Shown here: piece after piece, positions 15,699 through 23,281 of the stretch
Layout: each line of letters begins with the position of its first letter
Position numbering within the stretch: position 1 is the stretch's first letter
Assembly: GCA_951801655.1 (NCBI GenBank)
Contig: CATONV010000006.1
Location: forward strand, 1-60,675
DNA length: 60,675 bases
Direction of reading: 5' to 3'
Source: an uncultured Oscillospiraceae bacterium
Lineage (GTDB): Bacteria > Bacillota > Clostridia > Oscillospirales > Oscillospiraceae
Notes under the pieces: generated by a model
Told to the model about the DNA's origin: nothing
Seen by the model: only the letters and a program-made list of their open reading frames with translations
Databases searched by the model: none
Program-made: the position numbers and the translations under genes

Positions 15699-17408
15699 TC
15701 AGCGTCCAGGCTTAAAGCCGTCCTTCAGACTGACGGCCCGGTTGAAGACCAAGGCGCCGGGGGTAGAGTCCTTGCTGTCGGCGCAGAAGTAGCCCAGGCG
15801 GAGGAACTGGAAGCGGTCGGTGGGCTGGGCGGCGGCCAGGGAGGCCTCCAACTTGCAGCCCTTCAGCACCTCCAAAGAGCCGGGGTTCAGGCAGTCCAGG
15901 AAATTCTTGTCACCGCTGTCGGGGTCGGGGTCACTGAACAGGTTGTCATACAACCGGACCTCCGCGTCCACGGCGGTGGCGGCGTCCACCCAGTGGATGG
16001 TAGCCCCCTTCACCTTTCGACCGTCGGCGGGATCTCCTCCCCGGCTGTCCGGGTCATACTCGGCGGCAATCTCGGTGATGTTGCCAGCCTCGTCGGTCTG
16101 GTAGCCCACGCACTTAATGAGGTAGGCCCCCTTCAGCCGGCACTCGGGGCCGCCGGGGTAGAGCCGCTTGTACTTGGGCACGGGCTCAGGCAGGAAGTCT
16201 TCCGCCTCCACCCACAGCTCCCGGGAGAAGGTAACCTCCCGTGTCCCTGCCGCAGGATCCAGAGGGTTGTTTTCCACGGTGAGGGTTTCGCTTTGGCCGG
16301 CGGGGTAGTTGGTGATCACCAGCTTAACAGGCCGCAGCACGGCCATCACCCGCCGTGCGTGGTCGTTCAGGTCCTCCCGCAGGCAGTGCTCCAAAAAGCC
16401 GTACTCCACCGTGGAGGTGTTCTTGGCCACGCCGATGCGGTCGCAGAAGTTTCGAATGGAGGCGGGGGTATAGCCCCGGCGGCGCAGGCCGCACAGGGTG
16501 GGCATACGGGGGTCGTCCCAGCCGGAGACGTAGCCCTCCTCCACCAGCTTTCTCAGCTTCCGCTTGGACATGACGGTATAGTTAATGCCCAGCCGGGCAA
16601 ATTCAATCTGCCGAGGGCTGGAGGGCACATCAGTGTTGTTGATGACCCAGTCGTACAAAGGCCGGTGATCCTCATACTCCAGGGAACACAGGGAGTGGGT
16701 AATGCCCTCCAATGCGTCCTGAATGGGGTGGGCGAAGTCGTACATGGGGAAGATGCACCACTTGGTGCCCTGGCGGTGGTGCTCAATAAAGCGGATGCGG
16801 TAGAGGACCGGGTCGCGCATATTGAAGTTGCCGCTGCTGAGGTCGATCTTGGCCCGGAGGGTGTACTTGCCCTCGGGGAACTCACCAGCCCGCATGCGCT
16901 GGAACAGGTCCAGACTCTCCTCCATGGGCCGGTCCCGCCAGGGGGAGCGGGCAGGGGTGTTCACATCCCCCCGATACTCCCGAAACTGCTCCGGGGTGAG
17001 CTCGCACACGTAGGCCAGCCCCTTCTTAATCAGGCCGACGGCCAGCTCGTAGGTCTTTTCAAAGTAGTCGCTGCCATAGAAGAACCGGTCTCCCCAGTCG
17101 AAGCCCAGCCAGTGAATGTCCTCCTTGATGGCGTCCACAAACTCGGTGTCCTCCTTGGCCGGGTTGGTGTCGTCCATGCGCAGGTTGCAGATGCCGCCGA
17201 ACTTCTCAGCGGAACCAAAGTCAATAATCAGGGCCTTGCAGTGGCCGATGTGCAGATAGCCGTTGGGCTCAGGCGGGAAACGGGTATGCACCTGCATCCC
17301 GGCGCAGCGGCCTCCGGGAGCGATGTCCTCCTGAATGAACTGGTGAATAAAGTTCTGGCTTTCGGTCGTACTCTCCTCCGGGGCTGCAGTTTTAATCTCG
17401 TCGGACAT
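15699..17408 (-). CDS. glnS: Glutaminyl-tRNA synthetase
   Basis: A 569-residue class I synthetase that charges tRNA-Gln directly. Class I motifs are FPPEPNGYLHIGH (HIGH at 53-56) and VMSKRK in place of KMSKS, the usual GlnRS form. The start has aaaggagg 8 bp upstream. The frame is open far beyond the start, but that region overlaps the divergent trxB-like gene and is not coding. Many Firmicutes use GatCAB instead of GlnRS; several Clostridia carry both, and gat genes are not in the window. C-terminal anticodon-binding beta barrels complete the protein. Confidence 0.97.
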   Translation of the reverse strand: MSDEIKTAAPEESTTESQNFIHQFIQEDIAPGGRCAGMQVHTRFPPEPNGYLHIGHCKALIIDFGSAEKFGGICNLRMDDTNPAKEDTEFVDAIKEDIHWLGFDWGDRFFYGSDYFEKTYELAVGLIKKGLAYVCELTPEQFREYRGDVNTPARSPWRDRPMEESLDLFQRMRAGEFPEGKYTLRAKIDLSSGNFNMRDPVLYRIRFIEHHRQGTKWCIFPMYDFAHPIQDALEGITHSLCSLEYEDHRPLYDWVINNTDVPSSPRQIEFARLGINYTVMSKRKLRKLVEEGYVSGWDDPRMPTLCGLRRRGYTPASIRNFCDRIGVAKNTSTVEYGFLEHCLREDLNDHARRVMAVLRPVKLVITNYPAGQSETLTVENNPLDPAAGTREVTFSRELWVEAEDFLPEPVPKYKRLYPGGPECRLKGAYLIKCVGYQTDEAGNITEIAAEYDPDSRGGDPADGRKVKGATIHWVDAATAVDAEVRLYDNLFSDPDPDSGDKNFLDCLNPGSLEVLKGCKLEASLAAAQPTDRFQFLRLGYFCADSKDSTPGALVFNRAVSLKDGFKPGR

Positions 17409-17436
17409 GGTTCTCTCCTCCTTTGTCAATGGGGTT

Positions 17437-17465
17437 ATTTTACACCAGAATGTCTTTCCTTGCAA
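17437..17465 (-). promoter_or_regulatory. Promoter of glnS
   Basis: On the minus strand TTGCAA (17465-17460) and TAAAAT (17442-17437) are 17 bp apart. The -35 lies 17 bp from the -35 of the divergent trxB-like gene, so the two face away from each other. Confidence 0.7.
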
Positions 17466-17482
17466 GTATTTCCTGAAGGCTC

Positions 17483-17511
17483 TTGTTTCATCGCTGGAAA
17501 CAGGGTATAAT
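17483..17511 (+). promoter_or_regulatory. Promoter of the trxB-like gene
   Basis: TTGTTT (17483-17488) and TATAAT (17506-17511) with a 17-bp spacer. The transcript leader contains a palindromic repeat at 17532-17562. Confidence 0.7.
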
Positions 17512-17531
17512 AAAGCTGTTGACAAACAGGC

Positions 17532-17562
17532 TGTAGGGGGCGGCGCCCCGGCAACCCCTACA
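17532..17562. repeat. Short palindromic repeat in trxB-like leader
   Basis: TGTAGGGGGCGGCGCCCC-GGCAACCCCTACA; both end motifs are kept around a small centre. Confidence 0.8.
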
Positions 17563-17579
17563 GCGGGCAGGAGGTCATC

Positions 17580-18428
17580 ATGACATACGACATCATCGTG
17601 CTGGGCAGCGGTCCCGCAGGGCTGGCGGCGGCGGTGGCCGCCCGAGGCCGGGATAAGCGTGTTCTGGTCATCGGCGCCCGCTGGCAGGACAGCCCGCTGG
17701 CCAAAGCGGAACAGGTGGACAACTACCTCGGCCTGCCGGGCCGAACGGGCCTGGAGCTGCTGGAGGAATTTTACCGCCACGCCTCCTCCCTGGGGGCGGA
17801 GTTCATCGTGGGCAAGGCCCTGTCCCTGCTGGCCTGGAACGGCTTCTCCATCACCGCAGGCAGTCAGGTGTACCAGGGGAAGGCCCTGATCCTGGCCCCC
17901 GGCGTGGTGCGTCAGGCCAAGTACCCCGGCGAGGCCGAGTTCTTGGGCCGTGGGGTGAGCTACTGCGCCACCTGCGACGGGATGCTCTACCGGAACAAAC
18001 CGGTCACTGTGGTGGGCCTGGCCCCGGACGCCCCCCAAGAGGCCAACTATCTGCACAGTCTGGGCTGTCAGGTAGTCTATGTCTCCCCTCACCGCCCCCA
18101 GGGGCTGGACGGGGATATCCCCTATAGAAAGGCCGGCAAACTGGCCGTCAAGGGGGAGACGACGGTCACCGGGTTGGAGGCCGACGGCGCCCTTCTGCCC
18201 TGCGCCGGGGTATTTATCCTGCGCCGGGCGGTGGCCCCCGCCGATCTGCTGCCCTCTCTGGAAACCGAGGAGGGAATCATCCGGGTGGACCGCCGCATGG
18301 CCACCAACATCCCCGGCGTCTTTGCCGCAGGCGACTGCACCGGCGGACCTCTCCAGGTGTCCAAGGCGGTAGGCGAGGGGCATGTCGCCGCCCTGTCCGC
18401 CTGTGAGTATCTAGATTCGAACCCGTAG
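17580..18428 (+). CDS. Thioredoxin reductase-like flavoprotein without NADPH motifs
   Basis: A 282-residue FAD protein next to trxA. The FAD motif GSGPAG is at 9-14, the redox pair CATC at 129-132, and the second FAD segment AAGDCTGG near the end. Classical TrxB has about 310 residues with GxGxxA and HRRxxxR in the NADPH domain; here those positions read VVGLAPDAPQEA (145-156) and SPHRPQG (169-175), so both signatures are missing and the domain is shortened. Clostridial ferredoxin-dependent flavin thioredoxin reductases (FFTR) lack the same motifs, so ferredoxin rather than NADPH may be the donor. An aggagg site precedes the ATG. The TAG stop lies within the following repeat. Confidence 0.88.
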   Translation: MTYDIIVLGSGPAGLAAAVAARGRDKRVLVIGARWQDSPLAKAEQVDNYLGLPGRTGLELLEEFYRHASSLGAEFIVGKALSLLAWNGFSITAGSQVYQGKALILAPGVVRQAKYPGEAEFLGRGVSYCATCDGMLYRNKPVTVVGLAPDAPQEANYLHSLGCQVVYVSPHRPQGLDGDIPYRKAGKLAVKGETTVTGLEADGALLPCAGVFILRRAVAPADLLPSLETEEGIIRVDRRMATNIPGVFAAGDCTGGPLQVSKAVGEGHVAALSACEYLDSNP

Positions 18429-18498
18429 GGGCGGTATTCCCCGCCCGTCTTTGCGGCGCACCCTGCGTACCCCTTTGGGCAGATGATATCCGCCCCTC
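18425..18498. repeat. Modular palindromic repeat between trxB-like gene and trxA
   Basis: GTAGGGGCGG...CCGCCCCTC. Its first TAG is the stop codon of the upstream gene. Hairpin GGGCGGTATTCCCCGCCC is joined to a second AGATGATATCCGCCCC half across a spacer with GTAC. Confidence 0.8.
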
Positions 18499-18528
18499 AA
18501 ATAATCAACCAAGGAAAGGAAACGAATC

Positions 18529-18840
18529 ATGATCCATTTCAATAATGAGACCTTTGAAAAGGCCCTCAGCGAGGGCGAACTGATGATGGTAGACTTCTGG
18601 GCCGAGTGGTGCGGACCCTGCCAGATGCTGGGTCCCCTCATCGAAAGTCTGGCGGAGAAGTACGAGGGCAAAGCCGTCATCGGCAAGGTAAACACCGACG
18701 AGGAGGGGGAGCTGGCCATGCGGTACGCCGTAATGAATATCCCCACCGTCATTTTCTTCAAGAACGGCAAAGAGATTGACCGTCTGGTGGGCGTCATGCC
18801 CCCCGACGCCTTCATCCAGGTGCTGGAGAAAAATCTGTAA
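18529..18840 (+). CDS. trxA: Thioredoxin
   Basis: A 103-residue thioredoxin with the active site WAEWCGPC (Cys28, Cys31), the cis-proline in NIPTVIFF and full family length. It reduces protein disulfides and hands electrons to reductases and peroxidases. The upstream flavoprotein is the probable partner that reduces it. The ATG is preceded by aaggaaagg. A strong terminator follows directly. Confidence 0.97.
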   Translation: MIHFNNETFEKALSEGELMMVDFWAEWCGPCQMLGPLIESLAEKYEGKAVIGKVNTDEEGELAMRYAVMNIPTVIFFKNGKEIDRLVGVMPPDAFIQVLEKNL

Positions 18841-18846
18841 TCACTC

Positions 18847-18878
18847 TCCCCCGGAGTTCCTCTCCGGGGGACATTTTT
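18847..18878 (+). terminator. Terminator of trxA
   Basis: Stem CCCCCGGA/TCCGGGGG with a 7-nt loop, then ACATTTTT. Confidence 0.85.
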
Positions 18879-18959
18879 ATGAGAGGGCCGGAGATACCAC
18901 ACTTCTTCCGCTTTGAAGGGGGCTCTCCTTCCAGCGGGCAGTCCCATATAAAAAAGCAC

Positions 18960-19009
18960 TTGACACATGTCCGAAATCGGACTATAATCCCATAAGTCCG
19001 GATTCGGAC
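18960..19009 (+). promoter_or_regulatory. MarR/MATE promoter with two palindromic operators
   Basis: TTGACA (18960-18965) and TATAAT (18983-18988) are perfect and 17 bp apart. GTCCGAAATCGGAC (18969-18982) fills the spacer and GTCCGGATTCGGAC (18996-19009) covers the start site, centres 27 bp apart. This is the layout of an autorepressed MarR operon. Confidence 0.85.
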
Positions 19010-19031
19010 ATTCCATTCAGGAGGACACGCC

Positions 19032-19493
19032 ATGGAACATCTGACCTTTTTCCAGTTCAACGCCGCCGGCAGCCGTATGCACAAGGAGGAGGACGGCCTC
19101 TATCGCCATCTGGCCCGCCACTTCGGCCTGTCGGAGTGCAGACTCTGGATTTTGTACACGCTGGAGGCCTCTCCGGAGCCCGTTACCCAGACGGAGCTGT
19201 GCGACTATCTGTCTCTCAGCAAACAGACGGTCAACTCCGGTTTGAAGCAGCTGGAGCAGGAGGGGTACATTTGCCTATCCGACGGACCCGGGCGGCGGAA
19301 GTATCTCCATCTCACCGACGTGGGCCGGGCGCTGGCGGAGAGAACCGTCCGCCCCATTCTGGCGGCGGAGGAGAGGGCCTTCCTCGGCCTGGCCGAGGCG
19401 GAACGGGCCAGTCTGCTGGCCCTGGAGAGAAAATATCTCTCGCTGCTGTCCCGGGAAACAGATCAAATCTTTCAATCATCCCAGGAGGAATAG
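19032..19493 (+). CDS. MarR-family transcriptional repressor
   Basis: A 153-residue winged-helix protein with the recognition helix in QTELCDYLSLSKQTVNSGLKQLEQEG (about 58-82) and the wing at DGPGRRKYLHLT. It is 6 bp upstream of a MATE pump and most likely represses its own promoter through the two GTCCG palindromes; a small molecule exported by the pump would release it. The start has aggagg 9 bp upstream. Effector unknown. No signs of transfer in base use. Confidence 0.92.
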   Translation: MEHLTFFQFNAAGSRMHKEEDGLYRHLARHFGLSECRLWILYTLEASPEPVTQTELCDYLSLSKQTVNSGLKQLEQEGYICLSDGPGRRKYLHLTDVGRALAERTVRPILAAEERAFLGLAEAERASLLALERKYLSLLSRETDQIFQSSQEE

Positions 19494-19499
19494 ATTTTC

Positions 19500-20849
19500 A
19501 TGCAAATCAAGCTTTCCGATCACTTCACCTACAGCAAATTGATTCGTTTTACCCTGCCTTCTATCATCATGATGATTTTCACCTCAATTTATAGTGTGGT
19601 GGACGGCCTGTTTGTCTCCAACCTGGTGGGAGAAAACGCCCTCTCGGCGGTAAACATCATCTTCCCCGTGTCCATGATCCTGTCCGCCGCCGGCTTCATG
19701 CTGGGTTCCGGCGGCAGCGCGGTGGTGGCCCGTACCATGGGGGAGGGCAAGCGGGAGCTGGCCAACCGTTACTTCTCCATGATCGTCCTGGTGGTGCTGG
19801 GGCTGGGTACGGTGTTTTCCCTAGGGGGCGCGCTGCTGATCCAACCCATTGCCCGGCTGGCCGGGGCCAGCGATCTGCTGATGGACGACTGCATCGCCTA
19901 CGGCCGCGTTCTGCTGGGCGGCAGCGCCGTGTTTATGCTCCAGGTAGCTTTTCAGGTCTTTTTCGTCACCGCCGAGCTTCCCAAAACGGGCCTGTTCTTC
20001 TCCCTGGCCGCCGGGTGTACCAACATCGTCATGGACTATGTTCTCATCGGCCCTTTGAACATGGGCATCGTCGGAGCGGCCTGGGGGACGGTACTCAGCT
20101 ATGCCGTGGGCGGACTGCTGCCCCTGATCTACTTCTTAAAACCTCCCAGAGGGGCCCTGCGGCTGTGCCGGACCCGTCTCTACACTCGGGAGCTGAAAAA
20201 CGCCTGCGCCAATGGCTCCTCCGAGCTCATGAGCAACCTGTCCGCCTCAGTGGTAAGTATCCTGTTCAACCTGCAGCTCATGCGCATCATCGGAGAATCC
20301 GGGGTGGCTGCCTACTCGGTGATGATGTATGTGGACTTCGCCTTCGCCGCCGTTTTTCTGGGCTTCTCCATGGGTGTGGGTCCCATCATCAGCTTCCATT
20401 TCGGGGCCGCGAATCATACGGAGCTGAACAATGTCTTTTTGAAGAGCATGTCGACCATCACCGTCTCTTCTCTGGCCATGGTGGCCCTGTCGGAGCTGCT
20501 GGCCCAACCTCTGGCCGCCGCCTTCGTAGGCTACAGCCCGGCGCTGATGGAACTGACTGTCCACGGCTTTCGCATCTTCGCTTTGAGCTACCTCTTTGTT
20601 GGCTTTGGCATCTACGGCTCCGCCTTTTTCACCGCCCTGTGCAACGGTCCGGTGTCCGCTCTGATCTCCTTCCTGCGCACCTTCCTGTTCCGGGGCGGAA
20701 TGGTTCTCCTTCTCCCCCTGGTACTGGACCTGGACGGCATCTGGCTGGCCGTGGTGGTCGCCGACGTCCTGGGCGCCGCCGTAGCCCTGGGGTTTATCTG
20801 GGGGTATCGGAAGCGGTATCACTACCTTCAGGGGACTCCAGCAGCGTAA
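19500..20849 (+). CDS. MATE family efflux transporter, MarR-controlled
   Basis: A 449-residue membrane protein with about 12 hydrophobic segments; the N-terminal ITFTL-type entry, MMIFTSIYSVVDGLFVSNLVG and AGFMLGSGG segments are typical of the MATE branch common in Clostridia. It exports drugs or metabolites. The gene follows its regulator by 6 bp with aggagg upstream, so the pair is one operon. The last 56 bp overlap the 3' end of a small gene on the other strand. Confidence 0.94.
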   Translation: MQIKLSDHFTYSKLIRFTLPSIIMMIFTSIYSVVDGLFVSNLVGENALSAVNIIFPVSMILSAAGFMLGSGGSAVVARTMGEGKRELANRYFSMIVLVVLGLGTVFSLGGALLIQPIARLAGASDLLMDDCIAYGRVLLGGSAVFMLQVAFQVFFVTAELPKTGLFFSLAAGCTNIVMDYVLIGPLNMGIVGAAWGTVLSYAVGGLLPLIYFLKPPRGALRLCRTRLYTRELKNACANGSSELMSNLSASVVSILFNLQLMRIIGESGVAAYSVMMYVDFAFAAVFLGFSMGVGPIISFHFGAANHTELNNVFLKSMSTITVSSLAMVALSELLAQPLAAAFVGYSPALMELTVHGFRIFALSYLFVGFGIYGSAFFTALCNGPVSALISFLRTFLFRGGMVLLLPLVLDLDGIWLAVVVADVLGAAVALGFIWGYRKRYHYLQGTPAA

Positions 20850-20970
20850 TCTTCGTCTCCGGAGCCGAGATATATAATTCCTCGCACTCCAGCTGGGCGT
20901 CTTCCAAAATTCTCATGGCTTTCTCTGTGGCCCGAAACAACTTGAGATACATTTCTTTGTAGTCCGGCAT
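20794..20970 (-). CDS. Small acidic helical protein, unknown
   Basis: A 58-residue protein (start before PDYKEMYLKLFRATEKAM) with one or two amphipathic helices and an acidic, Ser/Thr-rich tail. I recall similar short proteins from other Clostridia, but no function is known to me. gggag lies 8 bp before the ATG; an upstream in-frame ATG 16 codons earlier has no ribosome-binding site. The 3' end overlaps the convergent MATE gene by 56 bp, unusual for this genome, so transcription of the two may interfere. It is divergent from an XRE regulator. Confidence 0.6.
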   Translation of the reverse strand: MPDYKEMYLKLFRATEKAMRILEDAQLECEELYISAPETKITLLESPEGSDTASDTPR

Positions 20971-21001
20971 AGATGTCATCTCCCACATTTTTATCAATAG
21001 T

Positions 21002-21035
21002 AACACATAAGTACTCACTCGTCAACATATGTGTT
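21002..21035. promoter_or_regulatory. Inverted repeat between divergent small gene and XRE gene
   Basis: AACACATA and TATGTGTT (8 bp each, exact) with an 18-bp spacer, in the shared promoter region of the two divergent genes; a second shorter pair CACTCG/CGAGTG interlocks with it. It is a plausible operator for the XRE protein. Confidence 0.5.
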
Positions 21036-21081
21036 CAAGATTCGAGTGCATTTCGGTTACACTCCCTATAGAGGTGAGAAC

Positions 21082-21321
21082 ATGTCCGAAATGCTGCTGG
21101 ATTCCCGCGTCGTAGGAGAAGTGATCGTCAAATACAGAACAGACAAGGGCATGACTCAAGAGGTTCTCAGCGGACTGGCCGGGATTGGGCGCAGCCACCT
21201 CAGCGCCATCGAGCGCGGGGAGCGCAAACCGACACTGGAGACACTGTACCGCCTCAGCCTCGCCCTTGATGTTAAAATGAGCACCATTGTCCGTTCAATT
21301 GAAAACAGCTTGGAATCGTGA
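21082..21321 (+). CDS. XRE-family helix-turn-helix regulator
   Basis: A 79-residue single-domain Cro/CI-type DNA-binding protein: MTQEVLSGLAGIGRSHLSAIERGERKPT (about 22-50) contains the full helix-turn-helix. gaggtgag lies just before the ATG; an upstream in-frame ATG lacks one. There is no effector domain, so it is probably a simple repressor, perhaps of its own and the divergent small gene. The inverted repeat at 21002-21035 is the likely site. Confidence 0.85.
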   Translation: MSEMLLDSRVVGEVIVKYRTDKGMTQEVLSGLAGIGRSHLSAIERGERKPTLETLYRLSLALDVKMSTIVRSIENSLES

Positions 21322-21330
21322 AAATTCCTC

Positions 21331-21445
21331 TTGCATATTCCGATACAGCTGTGATATAATGGCATTAGCTAGGAACTGTGAAGAGATCCATGGCCCTTAC
21401 GCAAAATCGGCCCCTCGGAGAAACATCCATCTCCGAGGGGCCATT
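21331..21445 (+). ncRNA. Candidate small RNA with own promoter and terminator-like hairpin
   Basis: TTGCAT (21331-21336) and TATAAT (21355-21360) with an 18-bp spacer predict a start near 21367. About 40 nt later comes a perfect 12-bp stem (ggcccctcggag at 21409-21420, complement at 21431-21442) with a 10-nt loop, followed by ATTTGTC. No ribosome-binding site or convincing reading frame lies in between. The T-run is weak, so this could also be a terminator for the XRE gene. Confidence 0.4.
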
Positions 21446-21522
21446 TGTCAACTGCCCTTGCAAACCACAAAGCAACTGCGCAATTTGAACTGTTTTCCTG
21501 AAAATTTTCCCTCTTTCCCCCA

Positions 21523-21585
21523 TTGACAAACTCTGTTTTCACTGATATAATTTCCCCATCCTTAATACAAATAATTATTATTAAG
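21523..21585 (+). promoter_or_regulatory. Rubrerythrin promoter with PerR/Fur-like operator
   Basis: TTGACA (21523-21528) and TATAAT (21546-21551) match consensus with a 17-bp spacer. CTTAATA (21561-21567) and TATTAAG (21579-21585) form an exact inverted repeat around AATAATTATT, an AT-rich arrangement like PerR boxes, just after the start site. Confidence 0.75.
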
Positions 21586-21602
21586 AAAGTGAGGACTACA
21601 TT

Positions 21603-22139
21603 ATGCCTGAACTGAAGGGAAGCAAAACCGAACAAAATCTGTGGACTGCCTTTGCCGGGGAAAGTCAGGCCCGGAACAAGTACACCTATTTCGCCTCCAA
21701 GGCCAAGAAAGACGGCTTTGTCCAGATCGCGAAACTCTTTGAGGAGACCGCCGCCAACGAGAAGGAGCACGCTGAGATCTGGTTCAAGCTTCTGGGCGGC
21801 ATCGGCACCACCGCCGAAAATCTGGAGGCAGCCGCCGCCGGAGAGAACTACGAGTGGACCGACATGTATGCCAAGATGGCCCAGGAGGCCCGCGAGGAGG
21901 GCTTTGAGGACATCGCCTTTCTGTTTGAAGGGGTTGCCAAGATTGAGAAGGAGCACGAGGAGCGTTACCGCAAGCTGCTGGCCAACGTGAAGGACGGCCT
22001 GGTCTTCTCCCGCGAGGGTGACATGATCTGGCAGTGCTCCAACTGCGGCCACATCCACGTGGGTCCCAAGGCCCCGGAGGTCTGCCCCGTGTGCGCCCAT
22101 CCCCAGGCGTATTTCTGTCTCAAGGCGGAAAATTACTAA
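21603..22139 (+). CDS. Rubrerythrin
   Basis: A 178-residue peroxide-reducing protein of anaerobes. The N-terminal four-helix ferritin-like domain carries the di-iron Glu/His residues in [11 protein letters not shown] and [10 protein letters not shown] segments (about 51-60 and 113-122). The C-terminal rubredoxin-like domain has CSNCG and CPVC (Cys145, 148, 161, 164). It removes hydrogen peroxide with electrons from rubredoxin or ferredoxin. The gene stands alone with a consensus promoter and PerR-like site, consistent with oxidative induction. gtgagga lies 7-8 bp before the ATG. Confidence 0.97.
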   Translation: MPELKGSKTEQNLWTAFAGESQARNKYTYFASKAKKDGFVQIAKLFEETAANEKEHAEIWFKLLGGIGTTAENLEAAAAGENYEWTDMYAKMAQEAREEGFEDIAFLFEGVAKIEKEHEERYRKLLANVKDGLVFSREGDMIWQCSNCGHIHVGPKAPEVCPVCAHPQAYFCLKAENY

Positions 22140-22206
22140 GCCATAGAACGGCGGCGGAATACACCAAAAAACTCCCTGCGATTTCGTGAAAAGCGATCAA
22201 CAAATT

Positions 22207-22247
22207 CGAAGCGGCAAGGCGAAAAGCCCTGCCGCTTCGATTGATTT
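22207..22247. terminator. Bidirectional terminator between rubrerythrin and metF
   Basis: Stem cgaagcggca/tgccgcttcg with a further GGC/GCC inside, followed by ATTGATTTTGT; the complement gives T-rich tail on the other side only weakly. Confidence 0.7.
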
Positions 22248-22251
22248 TGTC

Positions 22252-23118
22252 TTAAACGTTCCGGATGGAATCGATGCTCCCGGCGATCTGCCGGGCCACA
22301 TCTGGGTTGTTCATGGTGTACAGGTGGATACCCTCCACGCCGCCGGCGATAAGGTCGGAAATCTGGTCGATGGCGTAGGCGATGCCGGCCTCCCGCAGAG
22401 CGTCTGGGTGGTCGCCGTACCGGGCCAGGATTCGGGTAAGCTTACTGGGCAGGCTGGCCCCGCACATGGACACCATCCGCTGAATGGAGTTTCTGGACAG
22501 CACGGGCATAATGCCCGCCTCAATGGGAACGTTAATCCCCGCGATCCGTGCCCTCTCCAAAAAGCGGAAAAAGTCCTCGTTGTCAAAGAATAGCTGGCTG
22601 ACCAGATGCTGGGCTCCGGCGTCCACCTTCTCCTTCAGGCGGCGGATATCGCTGACCAGATCCGGGCTTTCGATGTGTCCCTCCGGGTAGCAGGCGGCGG
22701 AAACTCCAAAATCCCCCCGGGCCCGGATGTAGGACACCAGCTCGCTGGCATAACGGAAGTCTGTTTTTGGAGGGTAATCCGGGTTCACATCCCCCCGCAG
22801 GGCCAGAACATTTTCCACTCCGTCCGCCTTCAGGTCAGCCAGCAGCTGATCCACGTCCTCTTTTCCGGCGGCCACGCAGGTCAGGTGGGCCATGGCGGGG
22901 ATGTGGTAGCGGTTTTCAATGAGGGACGCGATCTCCCGGGTGGTTTGGTTCACCTGGGACCCTCCCGCTCCAAAGGTGACGCTGATGAAGTCGGGGCGGA
23001 TATCCTTCAGGCCGTCCAGGGTTTTATAAATACTGTCCACTGGGGCGTCCTTTTTGGGCGGAAACACCTCGCAGGAAAAGACAGTCCGCCCCTGTCCAAA
23101 CAGGTCGCGCAGTTTCAT
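22252..23118 (-). CDS. metF: Methylenetetrahydrofolate reductase
   Basis: A 288-residue TIM-barrel flavoprotein that makes 5-methyl-THF for methionine synthesis or one-carbon metabolism. Conserved stretches include SCEVFPPK, the GAGG turn, AHLTC, LALRGD and the SQLFFD motif. The third codon ATG is chosen because aagga is spaced 6 bp from it but abuts the first ATG. It stands alone; no corrinoid or acetogenesis genes are near, so electron donor and pathway direction are unclear. A palindromic repeat lies upstream. Confidence 0.95.
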   Translation of the reverse strand: MKLRDLFGQGRTVFSCEVFPPKKDAPVDSIYKTLDGLKDIRPDFISVTFGAGGSQVNQTTREIASLIENRYHIPAMAHLTCVAAGKEDVDQLLADLKADGVENVLALRGDVNPDYPPKTDFRYASELVSYIRARGDFGVSAACYPEGHIESPDLVSDIRRLKEKVDAGAQHLVSQLFFDNEDFFRFLERARIAGINVPIEAGIMPVLSRNSIQRMVSMCGASLPSKLTRILARYGDHPDALREAGIAYAIDQISDLIAGGVEGIHLYTMNNPDVARQIAGSIDSIRNV

Positions 23119-23171
23119 AATCATTCCTTCTTTCCAGAGAAATTCGATCCAATCACAAGAAATCTACTTTT

Positions 23172-23250
23172 TGCAGGGGCGGATATCATCCGCCCGCAGG
23201 ATACCAACCAATCTAACGATCAAAGAGGGCGGGTAATACCGGCCCCTACA
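23172..23250. repeat. Modular palindromic repeat between xth and metF
   Basis: TGCAGGGGCGG...GGCCCCTACA with hairpins GGGCGGATATCATCCGCCC and GGGCGGGTAATACCGGCCC joined by a spacer of about 34 bp, the same two-module order as at 25280-25358 and, reversed, at 1797-1874. Confidence 0.85.
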
Positions 23251-23281
23251 GGGGATGGTATCAGCATGTTTGAGAATTTCT

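Noticed and set aside
15699-18383. Very long minus-strand frame (894 codons) joining glnS with sequence opposite the trxB-like gene
   Set aside because: The upstream 325 codons lie antisense to a clear flavoprotein gene, have no family features, and a strong ribosome-binding site sits at the normal glnS start (17408).
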